DNA from: Hymenoscyphus infarciens
Lineage: Eukaryota; Ascomycota; Leotiomycetes; Helotiales; Helotiaceae
Reading direction: 5' to 3'
Assembly: GCA_001414345.1 (NCBI GenBank)
Contig: LLCB01000046.1
Coordinates: forward strand, 1-64,000
DNA: 64,000 bases
Translations under genes and position numbers: made by a program
The notes under the pieces: generated by a model
Databases searched by the model: none
Told to the model about the DNA's origin: nothing
Seen by the model: the letters and a program-made list of their open reading frames with translations, nothing else
Shown here: piece by piece, positions 22,796 through 34,300 of the stretch
Layout of the letters: every line of letters starts with the position of its first letter
Position numbering within the stretch: position 1 is the stretch's first letter

Positions 22796-23130
22796 GCTGA
22801 TTTATTTTTACGACACAAAACGACGACGACTTCTGCGATTTTATCGATCGATCTCTCTACGACTGGTATCTAAACACCATAACTCTCTAGCTTCCTTTTC
22901 ACGAAGCTTCCCTCTTTGAGCTTGCCTGAAGCAGCATCGGCTTATCGTGCCACTCGCAAAGGAGTGACTCGTCCCTATCCAGAACCTCTGTCACTCTGGT
23001 ACATTGCTTCTCATACCCTGTACCTCATTTGTCACTGTATGTACTATTAGCAACCCAATATTTCCCTTGAAAGATTGTACTAACAATGGCTTACAGCCAA
23101 AGAGTCAAGCGAAACCGATAATCCGTGAAG
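22796..23130. other. STE2 upstream region
   Basis: No gene is seen apart from a possible first exon of the small minus-strand membrane protein. It should contain the STE2 promoter and 5' UTR. Confidence 0.45.
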
Positions 23131-24497
23131 ATGTCTTCCCAGAACGCCTCCGACTTCGACCCATACTCACAAAACATCACCATCCTATCCTCAGATGGAA
23201 CCAACATCATCCCAAATATCGTCTCCCTCTACACAATTGATAGCGATAACTACTACACCACCTCAGTATCCATCAACTATGGCACCCAAATCGGAGCTTC
23301 ATTGATGATGCTCATCCTCCTACTCCTCCTCACACGAAGAGAAAAGAGAAAATCGCCAATCTTCTGGCTCAACGCAATGTCCCTACTCCTCGTTTTCATC
23401 TCTCGAATCCTTCTCTCCGTCTTCTTCTTTAGCGATTACAACAGCTTCTATGCCCTGTACACCGGCGACTTCCAATATGTTACCCGTCCGGACAAGTCAA
23501 CACAAATCACATCCACACTCTTTCCCTTGCTCATAACTTTCACAATCAACACCTCCCTCATTCTCCAGGCAAAGACCGTAGTTCACAATGTCGGCCTTTC
23601 CGCCAGATATTTTCGAATCATTATTGGGGTTTCCCTCTGTGTTCTCTTGAACGCCGTCATATTCCGAACCATCCTCACTGTCGAAATCATGTCCGCAATC
23701 TTGGAAAAGGAAAATTTTCTCGATGGACAATGGCTTATCAAGGGATCGCTCGCTGCGGAGATGATCACAGTGTGGTGGTTCTGCTTCGTCTTCTCCGGGA
23801 AATTGATTATGGTTTTGCGAACGAGGAGAGCGAAGAAATGGACGAGACAGGCTTCGATGGAGGTTCTTGTGATTGGCACTTTTTATACTATGTTCTTGCC
23901 AGGTCAGCTATTCTCCGAACGCCCTCGGTACTTACCTGCTAACAATATCTAGGCGTCTTCACAATCGTGAATTGTATCGACCCGGATCAATTCCACGAAG
24001 CCGGTTCCCTTGCCATAACAATGATAGCTCTTTTCCTCCCCCTCACCTCCCTCTGGGCCAGCGCAACACCCAACGCCAGCGATGCAAAGATCCTACCCGC
24101 GAAGGATCTATGGGGTGGTCCAACTACGGGAAGTCGCACTTGCTCTTGTGGTGGTTGTCACTGCTCGACTTCAGGCTCTGGTGGTATGTCTACAACTGGT
24201 ATGCTGTCGAGTCCGAGAAGAGGTAGTGCCGCGCCGTTGAATCAGCAGGTCAGAAGGCCTTCTACGAGAACGCCAGATGAGGAGGATTTCGATTTGGAGA
24301 AGATGGATGAGAATGCTATTCGTGTGATGAATACTTATAGTGTGAAGAATGATACGAAACCACCTGTTCGACCGGAGTGGGCTGGGCTTTCTAGGGGACT
24401 GTCAGGGGATGGTTGGAAAAGTCCAAGGAGAGTAAGCTTGCTGTCTCTTGCAAATATTCTCCTCGACTCGCCCAGTGATATCTTCGGAGACAGTTAA
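23131..24497 (+). CDS. STE2: Ste2-type alpha-pheromone receptor (class D GPCR)
   Basis: Two exons, 23131-23902 and 23953-24497, encode 438 aa. The ATG at 23131 gives MSSQNASDFDPYSQNITIL, an N-terminus with likely N-glycosylation sites. Seven hydrophobic segments follow, beginning at INYGTQIGASLMMLILLLLL. Family marks are the basic first intracellular loop (TRREKRKSPIFWLNAMSLL), the loop after TM5 (RTRRAKKWTRQAS), and the TM7 end LFLPLTSLWA that follows DPDQFHEAGSLAITMIA. It senses the alpha-type peptide pheromone of the opposite mating type and signals through a heterotrimeric G protein to the MAPK cascade. The cytoplasmic tail is long, with a Cys/Gly/Ser patch (TCSCGGCHCSTSGSGG) and an acidic stretch. 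The mating-type locus itself is not in the window. Confidence 0.94.
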
Positions 24498-25813
24498 GAG
24501 ATGAGTATCGTTGGCCATGGGTGTATTTTGGGCAGGTCCGCAGTCATGTACATACCTTTTCTTTTGTTCATTTCCTTCTCGTGACGTAGGGGACGGAGGA
24601 AGTTCTTAATTGAGATGGACGCATACTTTTCTCAGCGCGCAGTTTGTATTCAGGAATACCCAGATTGTTTCTTCAATAAGAAGGATGTTACTTCAACTAT
24701 CATAGTTTGACCGTAAGATTTCGAGGTGATCCAGATCCTTCCACTTCCAGACCCGCTCCACTCGCTTAACGTTCACCAAAAAGTACCAAAAAATGTCCCC
24801 TCGTTCCTCCTTTCTTGGAAAAAGCAATAACAATAAGAAACAGGTGGCAAAAAAAGGTAAAAAAGGTTCCAACTATCCAGCCCCCCACTGGGGAACTGGC
24901 ATGTACTCCTTGTTAGATCACTTATTAAATTGCCTTAAATAGTATATACTTAGGAGGTAGATATCAAGTCCCGGCAACCTTAGTTTTTGGTCATTGCGGA
25001 CTCGTAAGTGTTAGGATCTATTCATGAGCCGCGTTAACGTTTACATCGATTATTAAATACCCTAAATTGTATATAACTGGGAGGTAGATATCTGGTAGAT
25101 ATCATAGTTTACCGTCATTTCGGACGTTGCGTTGACCACCCGGCCACTGGGCCAGCGTTGCTTTTTTGTATGGGAAATATAAGCTAATTTGCCCATATGA
25201 CTGAGAGCCTGGTGGTGGGTCAGTTATGGAGACTGGGGGGCTGGGCGCTTAGTGGTTGGAAGCGTGGATGACGACGAGGGATGGCTGCAAGCAGGGGCCA
25301 GAAGAGGACTGGATGGTTGGATACTACTCAGCTCCACTACCCAGTCTTTGCTTTGACGTACGAAGAATGTACAAACATAGCGGGATGCAAAAGCAAATGG
25401 GTTGTTGGGAGAGAAGAAAACAATTGGAAAGTCTGGGAAGAGAGATTCAAAGTCCCAAGTGCTGCACAATTTGAACCTTGGAAGCTCTTCGTGGCAGTTT
25501 CCATTCAACTGACTTTCGCCGCTGATGAACCGGGACTCAAGAATCGTCAAGGAAGGGGCGAAGAGGAAACCTATGTTGCTGCGGGAAAGAATCGTTCCTT
25601 CCACATGATGCTTCGGAACGCGGAAGCAACATGAAGGACAGCTCTTTCCTCGTAATGCCAGTTTGCCCCAACAAGGCAGTCCAGACCTCCATGGTGTTGA
25701 AGCAGTACAATACGCAACAGACATGTACCATAACGATGCTTTAGCATTCCCTACACTTGACCAGTACTTCTTCTACTTGACGACTGCATTTTCAAATACG
25801 CCCAGGTTAAAAT
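24498..25813. other. Intergenic region with an imperfect direct repeat
   Basis: About 1.3 kb with no convincing gene. The frames at 25224-25724 (minus) and 25281-25634 (plus) overlap each other and lack recognisable sequence. The repeat at 24921-25125 is listed separately. Confidence 0.45.
24921..25125. repeat. Imperfect direct repeat, about 80 bp, spaced about 126 bp
   Basis: Copy one (24921-25002) and copy two (25047-25125) share TATTAAAT, CTAAATTGTATAT-like sequence, GGAGGTAGATATC, and then AGTTT...GTCATT.CGGAC in the same order. The copies are diverged. This could be an old duplicated regulatory or transposon-end sequence. Confidence 0.6.
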
Positions 25814-28072
25814 ATGAATCAAAACACATATACACATCCCAACCAAACACCTCAACGTCGAGACCTCCCGCGACAAACCCATCCAAGTACACCACTGGCA
25901 TCAACACGGCCACCAGGAAGCTCTCCTCGCCACACATGTCCAACAAGTAGCGGAAGACCTCCAAAACGAAGCGCATCGCTCAATCTCTTTTCCATCATCA
26001 GCAAATTCGAAGCTCTCGATGCGGTCAGTCTGCCATACCAATTTCCCGGGCTTCAACCAGCTCCACTGCAAGTGTCAAGAAACTCTTCGAAGCGGAGAGA
26101 TGGATATGGGGGTGGGATGGAGAGACTTTCAACCATTTTCAGCCCGGGAAGTAAAGGGTATGAAAGATATGAAGGATATATACCACTTGGTTCGGAGGAG
26201 AATCACAGGCCCACTCCAGGAAGACATGAGCCATCTGTGAGTGCGGAAGAGTGTACGTCAAACTCCGGGATCAAGCGGTGGAGAGGACACCCTCAAAAGT
26301 CTATGTCTCCTCAGAAATCGAAAATCCCAACGATCAACCGTGGTGATAGACGCTCGAGGTCCAATTCTGACCCCAAAGATACTAGCCATTTTTTGTCTTC
26401 TGCGCAATCGCGTTTGGAAAAAGGCGGGAATAGGAGACACAGATCAATCAAAGAAATGATCAAGTTTTATGATCGTGGTATGTGGATAGTCCCATCTGGC
26501 CCTACAAATCAGTGGGAAAACTGACGAGCTTTGACAATAGCCACATCAGCAAGACATAATACTAAAACGAAAACGTCATTCGTAGATTCATCGATCTCCG
26601 AAACTCCTGTCTCTGTGCTCCTTTCGCCAATGATCACAAACCACGAGCGAGACTTGACCGTTCGAAGAAAAACTCTCACCAAACCAAGCAGCATATATGT
26701 CACCTCCGCAGGGTCACCTCATATAACTGCAGGAAGAAGGCAGAGCCACACGTTTGGATTCAGATCACGGGAGTCCTTTTCTACTCAATTCGCACCTTCC
26801 AAACGGTCAACAACTCGGCCAAGATCTCCCTCAAGACCCAGACGCCAGAGTTCATTCCGAGGGACACCTGATACTGGTTCCAAGAGGAGTTCATTCCGCG
26901 GTCGCTCCCTCCCAACAATTGTGGTTAAGCAGCAGTGCTCGGAAGCTTATGGCAACAGAAAACCATTCAGAACACCAACAAGACAGCAGCAAAATCAGCC
27001 TCTTGGACCTCCAAGATCTGGAAATGGTAGTCGCATGAGTTCAAGCAAAGCGAAAATTGGAAACAAGATAGAGGCGCTGTACAGAGCAAAGAGTATGGAA
27101 AGAGAAAAGAAAGATACGACAGAGCGGGCACCAAAAACTCCAGCAAGTAAAATTCCAATAAAGGCGAGCCCGTGGCAAAGCAGCGCACGAACAAGAACTA
27201 CTACTCAAGGTGTTCCGAATATCAGCCCATCTAGAGTAGCCGAGATGAAGAGATTGTTTGAAAGACAACAGGAGGCCGAGCAGCAGAGCCCAATCTCGCC
27301 ATTGACCAATCCCAAATTGACCAAGCGCAACAGGTCCGCCGTCTCTCCAAGAATAATATCACCCGAATCTCAAGGGCAATCCCTCCCACAGCCACCCCCT
27401 CCAATGCTAGATCTCAGCGAACATCGTACACTAACCCCAACTGCAATGCCTAAAAATGAACCACCACCTCAATACCCCCGAACCAGCGTAGTGATAAGTC
27501 CCAAATTCGAGAAGAAACCCGAGCCTCCATCACCACAACGTGCGCGAAACAAGAAACTGGGTGACAGGATCAAGCTCTTCGAAGAAGGTGTACGACCAAA
27601 AGAGAAGGATGTGCGTTTGAAGAAGAGAAGTTTCTCCGGCAAAGGCGGAAATCCCATCATCGCTTCTCGCAAAAGCTTCTTCGAGATCCCAGGCTGGAAG
27701 AATGCGAGTAAGTCCAGAATCCCCGAGAAGGTTGAACTAAACGCGGTGGAAGAAGTGAATGACGAAGCTGTCGGTGGCAAACCCGTAAAGAGGAAGAATC
27801 TTGTTGGAAAATGGAATGCTATCTCACATGCGTCCAACTCGACACATACTAGCAAAAATAGCAAAGAAAACGATGAGACGAAGGCTCTTTTGACGAGAAC
27901 CAGCGAGGAATTGGAAATGATGGTTGTGAAGGAAGCGGAATGCGGATTGAAGGAACCAAAACCAATGAGACTTGTGGAAATGAAGAGGATGATGCTTTTG
28001 TGTAGGGAAAAAACTGGTTTTGGAGCGGATAGAGAGAAGGTGAAAGTTGGTGGACAGTTCAAGAAGCTTTAG
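25814..28072 (+). CDS. Basic, largely disordered uncharacterised protein
   Basis: Two exons, 25814-26477 and 26541-28072, are joined across a 63-bp intron (GTATGT, CTGAC branch, ATAG), giving 731 aa. The product is rich in Ser, Arg, Lys and Pro, with many SP/TP and RRxS sites that suggest phosphorylation. No enzyme domain is visible. Short, probably helical segments with related sequence recur: LFSIISKFEALDA near the N-terminus, IGNKIEALYRAKS, VAEMKRLFERQQ and LGDRIKLFEEG. These look like copies of a short interaction motif. A structural or adaptor role is possible but not shown. The gene converges on VPS23, and only about 270 bp separate the two stops. Confidence 0.8.
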
Positions 28073-28345
28073 TATTACTAGTTGATAACACTTTGTTCAT
28101 TGAAATGCTATTCTTGACCAACACTCATCGAAAGCGGTATTACCCTCGTTTGCTAAATTCTTTACTCCAATGCCAGCCAGGACAGGAGAGAAAAATGCGA
28201 AGTATTGTGCGAACATGGCTGGGAAAATAAACCATATATTCCCAACATTATCGGCGCAATAGTCGATCGGCGAGGCACCGGTTTACGATAGTGGTGCACC
28301 GCTATAAGAACACACAATCATGAGTAACATGGTAGATTTTTGCTT

Positions 28346-30177
28346 TCAATACGTCGTCAAACCCATGCCTCGGCCTATCTTCTTCGCGAGAGCCTTCTTT
28401 AAATACCACTCTCTCGCCAAACTCCTAGTCATCTTTGCAAAGACTGCTGGGCTTATTCTACCCCTTTCCACAGCACGACCAAGCACAAATAAAGTATCCC
28501 CTATACTCCTTTCTTCACTCACTAATTCGTACAACTGATTTCCCACGACCGTAGGAGCCATCAAGAGCTCGTCCACGCTTGGCGCGGTGCGATGCTGACT
28601 CGAGTCAATCATAGAATCTGCATTGTGGAGTGCGGTGTGGAGAACGCTCGCATTGGTGTTCAAGAGAGCATTCATGGAGTCCAAGGCTTGCTTCTCAGCT
28701 TGCATGTTGGTGAGAGCTTGGAGCATGGCTTTATGTTGGGATTCTAAGCCGGGAAGACTCGATGCTGTCTGCTGGCGTGTGTGCAGACGTTGAGCGCATA
28801 ATGCTTTCCCAATGTTATGGAGCAGCATGTCTTTTTCTGGGTTAGGAGGAACAGGCGGTGCGGGAAGATTTGTGGACGCTTCTGTGGGTATGGGAAGGGT
28901 GAGTGGGGCATCTATCAGATCTGGTGGCGGAGGTGGTTTCTGTCGAGGTTGCGGAGGAATATTTTGAGGGTGTTGTTGCCATTGCTGCTGCTGATGTTGC
29001 TGTGGCTGCATATACGAAGGTGGCCTTGATTGCTGAGGTTGTGGGGGCCCTGTTTGGGGGGTTCCAGTATATTGGGGCTGTTGGTATGTTTGATTGTATG
29101 TTTGCCTTCCATATGGATCATGAGGTGGTGTTATTGGGCTGACGGGACTATCCGAAGGTTCACCTGTTTGTTGCCTTTGGGGATGGGGAGGCAGAGGAGG
29201 TCCGCTTTCGTACCTGAGACTACTGCTTCGTTGGGGAGCGTGGGAATGACCATTTGGAGGTTGCTGCGACTGTTGGTGGTATCGCCCGCCTTCATTTCCT
29301 GGCTGGGGTGGTAGAGGAGGCAGAGGAGGACCATCGTCACCTCTTAGAGAATTTCGCGGAGAATATTGCTGGGGATTGGCATTTGGTTTAGGTGGAGGTG
29401 GAGGAGGTCGCGCAGGTTCGTCTGAATTGGAGGTCTGACTCTGGGGACGTCCAATTCCCGGAGGAAGAGGGGGAATAGGAGGAGGGGCAGCCGTGGCCTG
29501 TGGTCGTGGTGGGGCAATTGACTGTTGCCTTGATATAACGGGTGGTTCTTTTGCAAAGATGTCTCGTAGAATAGCCAAAAAGTCTAGGATATTAGATTTC
29601 TGATATCGCCAAAGATTAGCATTCGGTCGCATACTGAACGCATTTACTTACATCCCAAAACTCGGCCCAGCCCACTAAATACGGATGGTATATCTTGCCC
29701 TGCGGATCAACATGTTGCCCCGGCCTAACACTCATGCCCTCCGTCGGGGTCACATATACCAGCGGCGCTTCCTGTGGATATCCGTGTGGTACCCATAACG
29801 CTATTGGGAATCTGTACATTGTCCCTCGAAAGTTGACGGGAAGAGTGCCTGAGAGATGGAGGAGGAGCGCCGATACGCCATTCTCGTAAGCTAAATCGCA
29901 TATTATCAGTTTGATTCTAGAGTTGGGATTTCGGTTTTGGTGAGGTGGGGTTGCATACTGTAAACATCGGTTCGGGGAGATAAGGAGGAGTAGTGGGAGA
30001 GCGTTTGCGCGACATCGTTGTAGGTCCGGTTCACATCTTTGTATTCCTTAACTAATTAGCACACCATAAGTAGGAGGAATGGAGGGTCCTTACGCTGGTC
30101 AATACACTGTAAAGCCAGTTCAACACCTGCTGCCTGACAGCGGCCATACCTGCTGCTTGGCTTCTGACATTTTGCAT
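28346..30177 (-). CDS. VPS23: ESCRT-I subunit Vps23/Tsg101
   Basis: Four exons, 30177-30094, 30046-29959, 29890-29652 and 29599-28346, encode 554 aa (544 if the second ATG at 30147 is used). The N-terminal UEV domain shows VLNWLYSVLTS, EYKDVNRTYNDVAQTLSHY, MYRFPIALWVPHGYPQEAP and HPYLVGWAEFWDKSN. A long Pro/Gln-rich linker follows, then a coiled-coil stalk (MLQALTNMQAEKQALD...) and the C-terminal steadiness box (APSVDELLMAPTVVGNQLYE ... REWYLKKALAKKIGRGMGL). Vps23 binds ubiquitinated membrane cargo and starts multivesicular-body sorting at endosomes. The last intron has a TGCTAAT branch site. In the shortest model MAAVRQQVLNWL would be the N-terminus. Confidence 0.95.
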
Positions 30178-30700
30178 AATGAAATTGAAGCTATCCAGGT
30201 GTAAAGGTTGGCAATGCTTGGCCTTGTTTAACCGAAAAAACTCCGCTGCTCACTTTGGTGAATCCAATCACGTGTGACGCTCTTGGCGTAAGTAAATCCT
30301 CCTTCTCAACCTTCATACTTTATAGCCATTTGTGTCTTTGCACTTCATGGCCCAAAGGACAATTTTACAGACATCAGAAAGGGAGTTTACAGATGGGCAG
30401 CTCAATTTTTTAGGACATTTGAAATGTTGTTCTATCTACTTTCAATGTTAATATTCTCATTTATCAACAAGTTAGTTACAAGCTTCCTATATTCTCAGTT
30501 TTACACGCTTGTTGTGCATCGCACCCGTTTGAACCCCATATCAAATACTTCAAACCACCGTATTTGCTCCAAATTACAGGCTTAACTCCTTTGAACGAAA
30601 TTATGTTTACAAGCGAGGAGAAAGTAGCTCGCGGTAGACAATAAAAGCTGCAGTAAATACTCCAGGTTCCTACCTTCCTACCTAGCTCATTGTCCCAACT
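30178..30700. other. Transition from gene island to AT-rich island
   Basis: VPS23 5' flank. No gene is seen, and AT content climbs steadily toward 30.7 kb. Confidence 0.5.
30269..30274. promoter_or_regulatory. CACGTG site upstream of VPS23
   Basis: A CACGTG core lies about 95-125 bp upstream of the two candidate VPS23 start codons, in the context AATCACGTGTGAC. A promoter role is inferred from position. Confidence 0.35.
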
Positions 30701-30879
30701 TTCTAGGATAATATAAGGCCTAAGTACTTAAGACTATTTAATATTTCCCTGGATGGTTTAGAAGAAAAATGAAGTTCGATTTTCCCAAAGTATTTGAGTA
30801 ATATCTAGAAAGTGTGGTATAACGAGCTATTTACTACTAATATGTATCTATATCACGATGCTAGAGAAAATCAAGTTAG

Positions 30880-33840
30880 TATTAAGAATTCCACTTCAAA
30901 TTTTATAGTAGAAAGTTCAACTACCGTAGTTTTAGCGTAGTTTTCAGATTCTAAAACTATATATAGTTTTAGAAGTATTAGTAGAACTATCTAATAAAAG
31001 AGTAAAACTAACTACGTAAACTACTATAGTTTTAGAAAACTATTATTAAAATAAGCTATTTATAATAATAAATAAGTACTATAATTAATTTAAATTAATA
31101 CTTAAAGTACTTATAATTAACTTATCTACTTCTCTAGCTATTTATATATTATTCTTCTTTTATAAAGTCTTAATCTTCTTATTAATTATTATAACTACTT
31201 CTTCTATATCTAGTATTCTAAACTATACTTATAAGTATATAAGAGTATTAATTAAAGCTATTTCTAATCTATTCCTTTATACTAATATAATAATTTTAGT
31301 ACTAGAGAAAAGGCACTTAGAGCTAGTAGATATAGATAGTATAGAGAGAATATTAAGTACTATTTAAGAGAGATAGAGGTATTAAAGTTATTATACTAGC
31401 TTTTACTACTATATAAAAAGATTATTATATAATAATATAGAAAGTAAAGTATAATAGAATTTATACTCGTTAGTAGTAGTAGATCTCTAAATAGCTTTAT
31501 CTTCTTAATAAAAGAAGACTAAGAATTCGTTCTTATTAACTAGTAGAGAAATAGAAGAGGTATTTAAAAGAAGAGTAGATAGTTAATATTTAGAAGTCTA
31601 AAGTTAAAGTACTAGAGACTTAACTATTCTAATTAATTTAAGCTCTTAGTACTTTTTAATATACTACTACTTCTACTAAGGATTAAGTACTATACTTACT
31701 ATATATACTAGAGATTAATTAGAAAGTTAATAGTATTTATTTAATTTATCTTAGCTAGAATTAGATATCTAAGAGAGTATAGAATTACTATTATAATCTC
31801 TCTTTCTCTTCTTAAAAAGCATAAGATAAAAGTCTATAGTAAGAAGTATATTAGATATTAAGAAGTTATTATATTTAAGCTTTTTTATTATATACTTAAA
31901 AGCTTTTAAAAAGTTATAAATAATCGTTACTATATACTACTTATTATTAGAAAGAGTATTATTATAATACTTATAATTATTATCTCTTTTAAAAGTATAA
32001 TTTCAAAAGAAGAGAAAGATATTATTCTTATATATAAGCGTACTATTAGATATATTATACTACGACTTCTATCTTATTAAATTATCTCTTTTAAGCTTTA
32101 TTTCTATAATAGCCTTAAAAGCTATAAGTTGTTAAACGCTTCTTTAAATATATATAATAATATTATATACTTTACTAAGTAGTCTAATCTTATACTATTA
32201 TTAAAAAATCTTAAGAGTAGCTAGAAGTATTAAAAGATTATTAATATTATTACTATTAAGAGTATCTTTTTTAGTATTAAATAGAAAGGATTATATAGTT
32301 AAGTTAATAATATAGCTTATATAACGAATTTAATATTTAAAAGTATTATAAGAGAGTATTTAGAACTTCTAACGTATTTCTAAAATATTAGAAACTATCT
32401 TAGAGTAGAAATAAATATATATACTTATTAAGCTATATTCTATTATAGTATTATTATTTAAGACGTTATCTATTTAAAAGTATCTTAAACTCTTTATAAA
32501 ACTCTACTTCTCTAAAAGCTTAATAATCGCCTCTCTAAGATACTTACTATTATACTTTCCTAGTAGACTTTTAAGTAATAAAACTACTAATTTACGCTTA
32601 ATATCTACTACTATAAAGTTTACTAGTATACTAAATATTATAAGATAATTTAGTAAGCTTTAGAAGTTATAGAATATATAGATCTTTAAGATAGTAGTAC
32701 TAATAAGATACTAGATTAAAGCTTATTAATTTATATATTAATTTATAACTTAGGTTTATATTATAGAATATATACGTAGAAGCTATATTAAAACTTTAGA
32801 GTTAAGGTAATATAAGAAAGCTTAAACTTCTTATACTTTAATAAGCTTAAAAGTAAGAGAATAGATAGTAATTATATATACCTAGAGATACTCTAATACT
32901 TTTAGATCTAGGCTACTACTATTACTATTCCTACTTCTTTAGTAGTCTTACTTTTTAGAGTTAAGAGTTACTTAATCTATTACTTAGTTTATTAATCGTT
33001 TTATATCTATAGCTATCTTTTATTATAGTCTCTTTACTAGTATCTTATAATAGCTCTTATATTACTAGAAACTTAATATTATTAAGTATAATACTTATAC
33101 TATTAGTAGAGCTTATTTATAACTTAGTAGTAGTATTTAGTTTTAAGATCTTTATCTAGTATATACCTCTAAATCTATATATATTATTATTCTACTATAA
33201 ACTTCTTCTTATACTTTCTAGAACTCTTAGATAAATTTATAATACTTAATTAAGATAAGTTAGTAGAAGAAGACTTCTTAGAGATATATAAAAGATCTAG
33301 TTCCTCTATATCTTTGTCTTTTTATATTAGTTTATTATTTAATACTATAGCCGCTTTAGTAGCTTCTCTAGCTTTTATAGTATAAAGTACTTTAGCTTAG
33401 ATAGAAGTAAATAATATATAAGATTAGTAAGTCTTTTTAATAGGTTTAGAGACTCTTAAGAACCTTTAAGAGAGTGTTCTAGCTGCTTTTAGTAGTATAT
33501 TTATAGTGTTATTATAAAACTAGATATACTAGAAGACTTTATAAGATAGATAGTTTAGTATTCTTAAGAAATAGATAGTAAAGCGCTAGCTAATTAAAAG
33601 CCTTTAAATTACTAGTTTAGGCCTAAATAGGCTTAGTTAACCTCTATTTCTAGATAAATTTAATTCTAAAACACTAAAAGTTATTATAGACTAAATAGTT
33701 TTAAAACTACGTAGTTTTGCTTACTAAAACTAAACTAACTAATAGTTCTCTAAAAAAATTTAAAACTAAGTAAAAAAACTAAAAACTAACTAAGTAGCTA
33801 CTTAGTTTAGTTAGTTCTATAAGAACTATACAAATCTACT
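30880..33840 (-). mobile_element. Degenerate hAT-type DNA transposon, minus strand
   Basis: Read on the minus strand, about 31215-31350 gives the hAT C-terminal dimerisation pattern with stops: SILSIS.SSKCLFSSTKI, then a stop, then RNRLEIALINTL. Sequence to the right (to about 33.6 kb) is equally AT-rich and would hold the rest of the transposase. Both flanks (about 30900-31080 and 33660-33830) carry many AAAACTA/TAGTTTT motifs and may be the subterminal regions. I could not find matching target-site duplications, so the ends are approximate. Confidence 0.6.
33787..33815. repeat. Imperfect palindrome
   Basis: ACTAACTAAGTAGCTACTTAG followed by TTTAGTT forms an imperfect inverted repeat centred on AGCT. 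It lies at the presumed right end of the minus-strand hAT remnant. Confidence 0.5.
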
Positions 33841-34300
33841 TTACTACTTTAAAGACGAAAAAAAACTTACTAGTAGTACTCTATTTCTATCTAGTGTTTT
33901 AGCTTTCCTCGCCTTAGTTAGCCTAGTACTTAGAATAGGATAAGCTACTTACCTAGGTAAGAATAGGAGAGGCTAGGCTAGATTAGGATTAAGACTAGGC
34001 TAGTTTAGTAGGCTAGGTACTCTAACTAGGATAGGAGTAGCTAGGAAAGTTCTAAAAACAGGATAGAAGTAGCTAGGTAGATAAAAAAAGGAGGCTAGGC
34101 TAGAGTAGGATTAGGAAGGCAACTCTCTAATTAAGACCTAGACTCTCTTTTTAACCCGCCTTCTAGATATTAAGCGAAATTAGCAACCTAGACTCTCTTT
34201 TCTACTCGCTTTCTAGGCTTTAAGCGAAATTAACTAGCCTAACTCTTCCTATCCTAGCCTCTCTATTTAGTAAGGAAAGGTAAGTAAGTACTATAGGATA

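Noticed and set aside
25224..25724. Minus- and plus-strand open frames of 166 and 117 codons
   Set aside because: They overlap each other antisense, neither has recognisable motifs, and the starts are not supported.
30880..33840. Exact ends and target-site duplication for the minus-strand hAT remnant
   Set aside because: Candidate ends at about 30906 and about 33830 do not give matching 8-bp flanks, so only approximate limits are reported.
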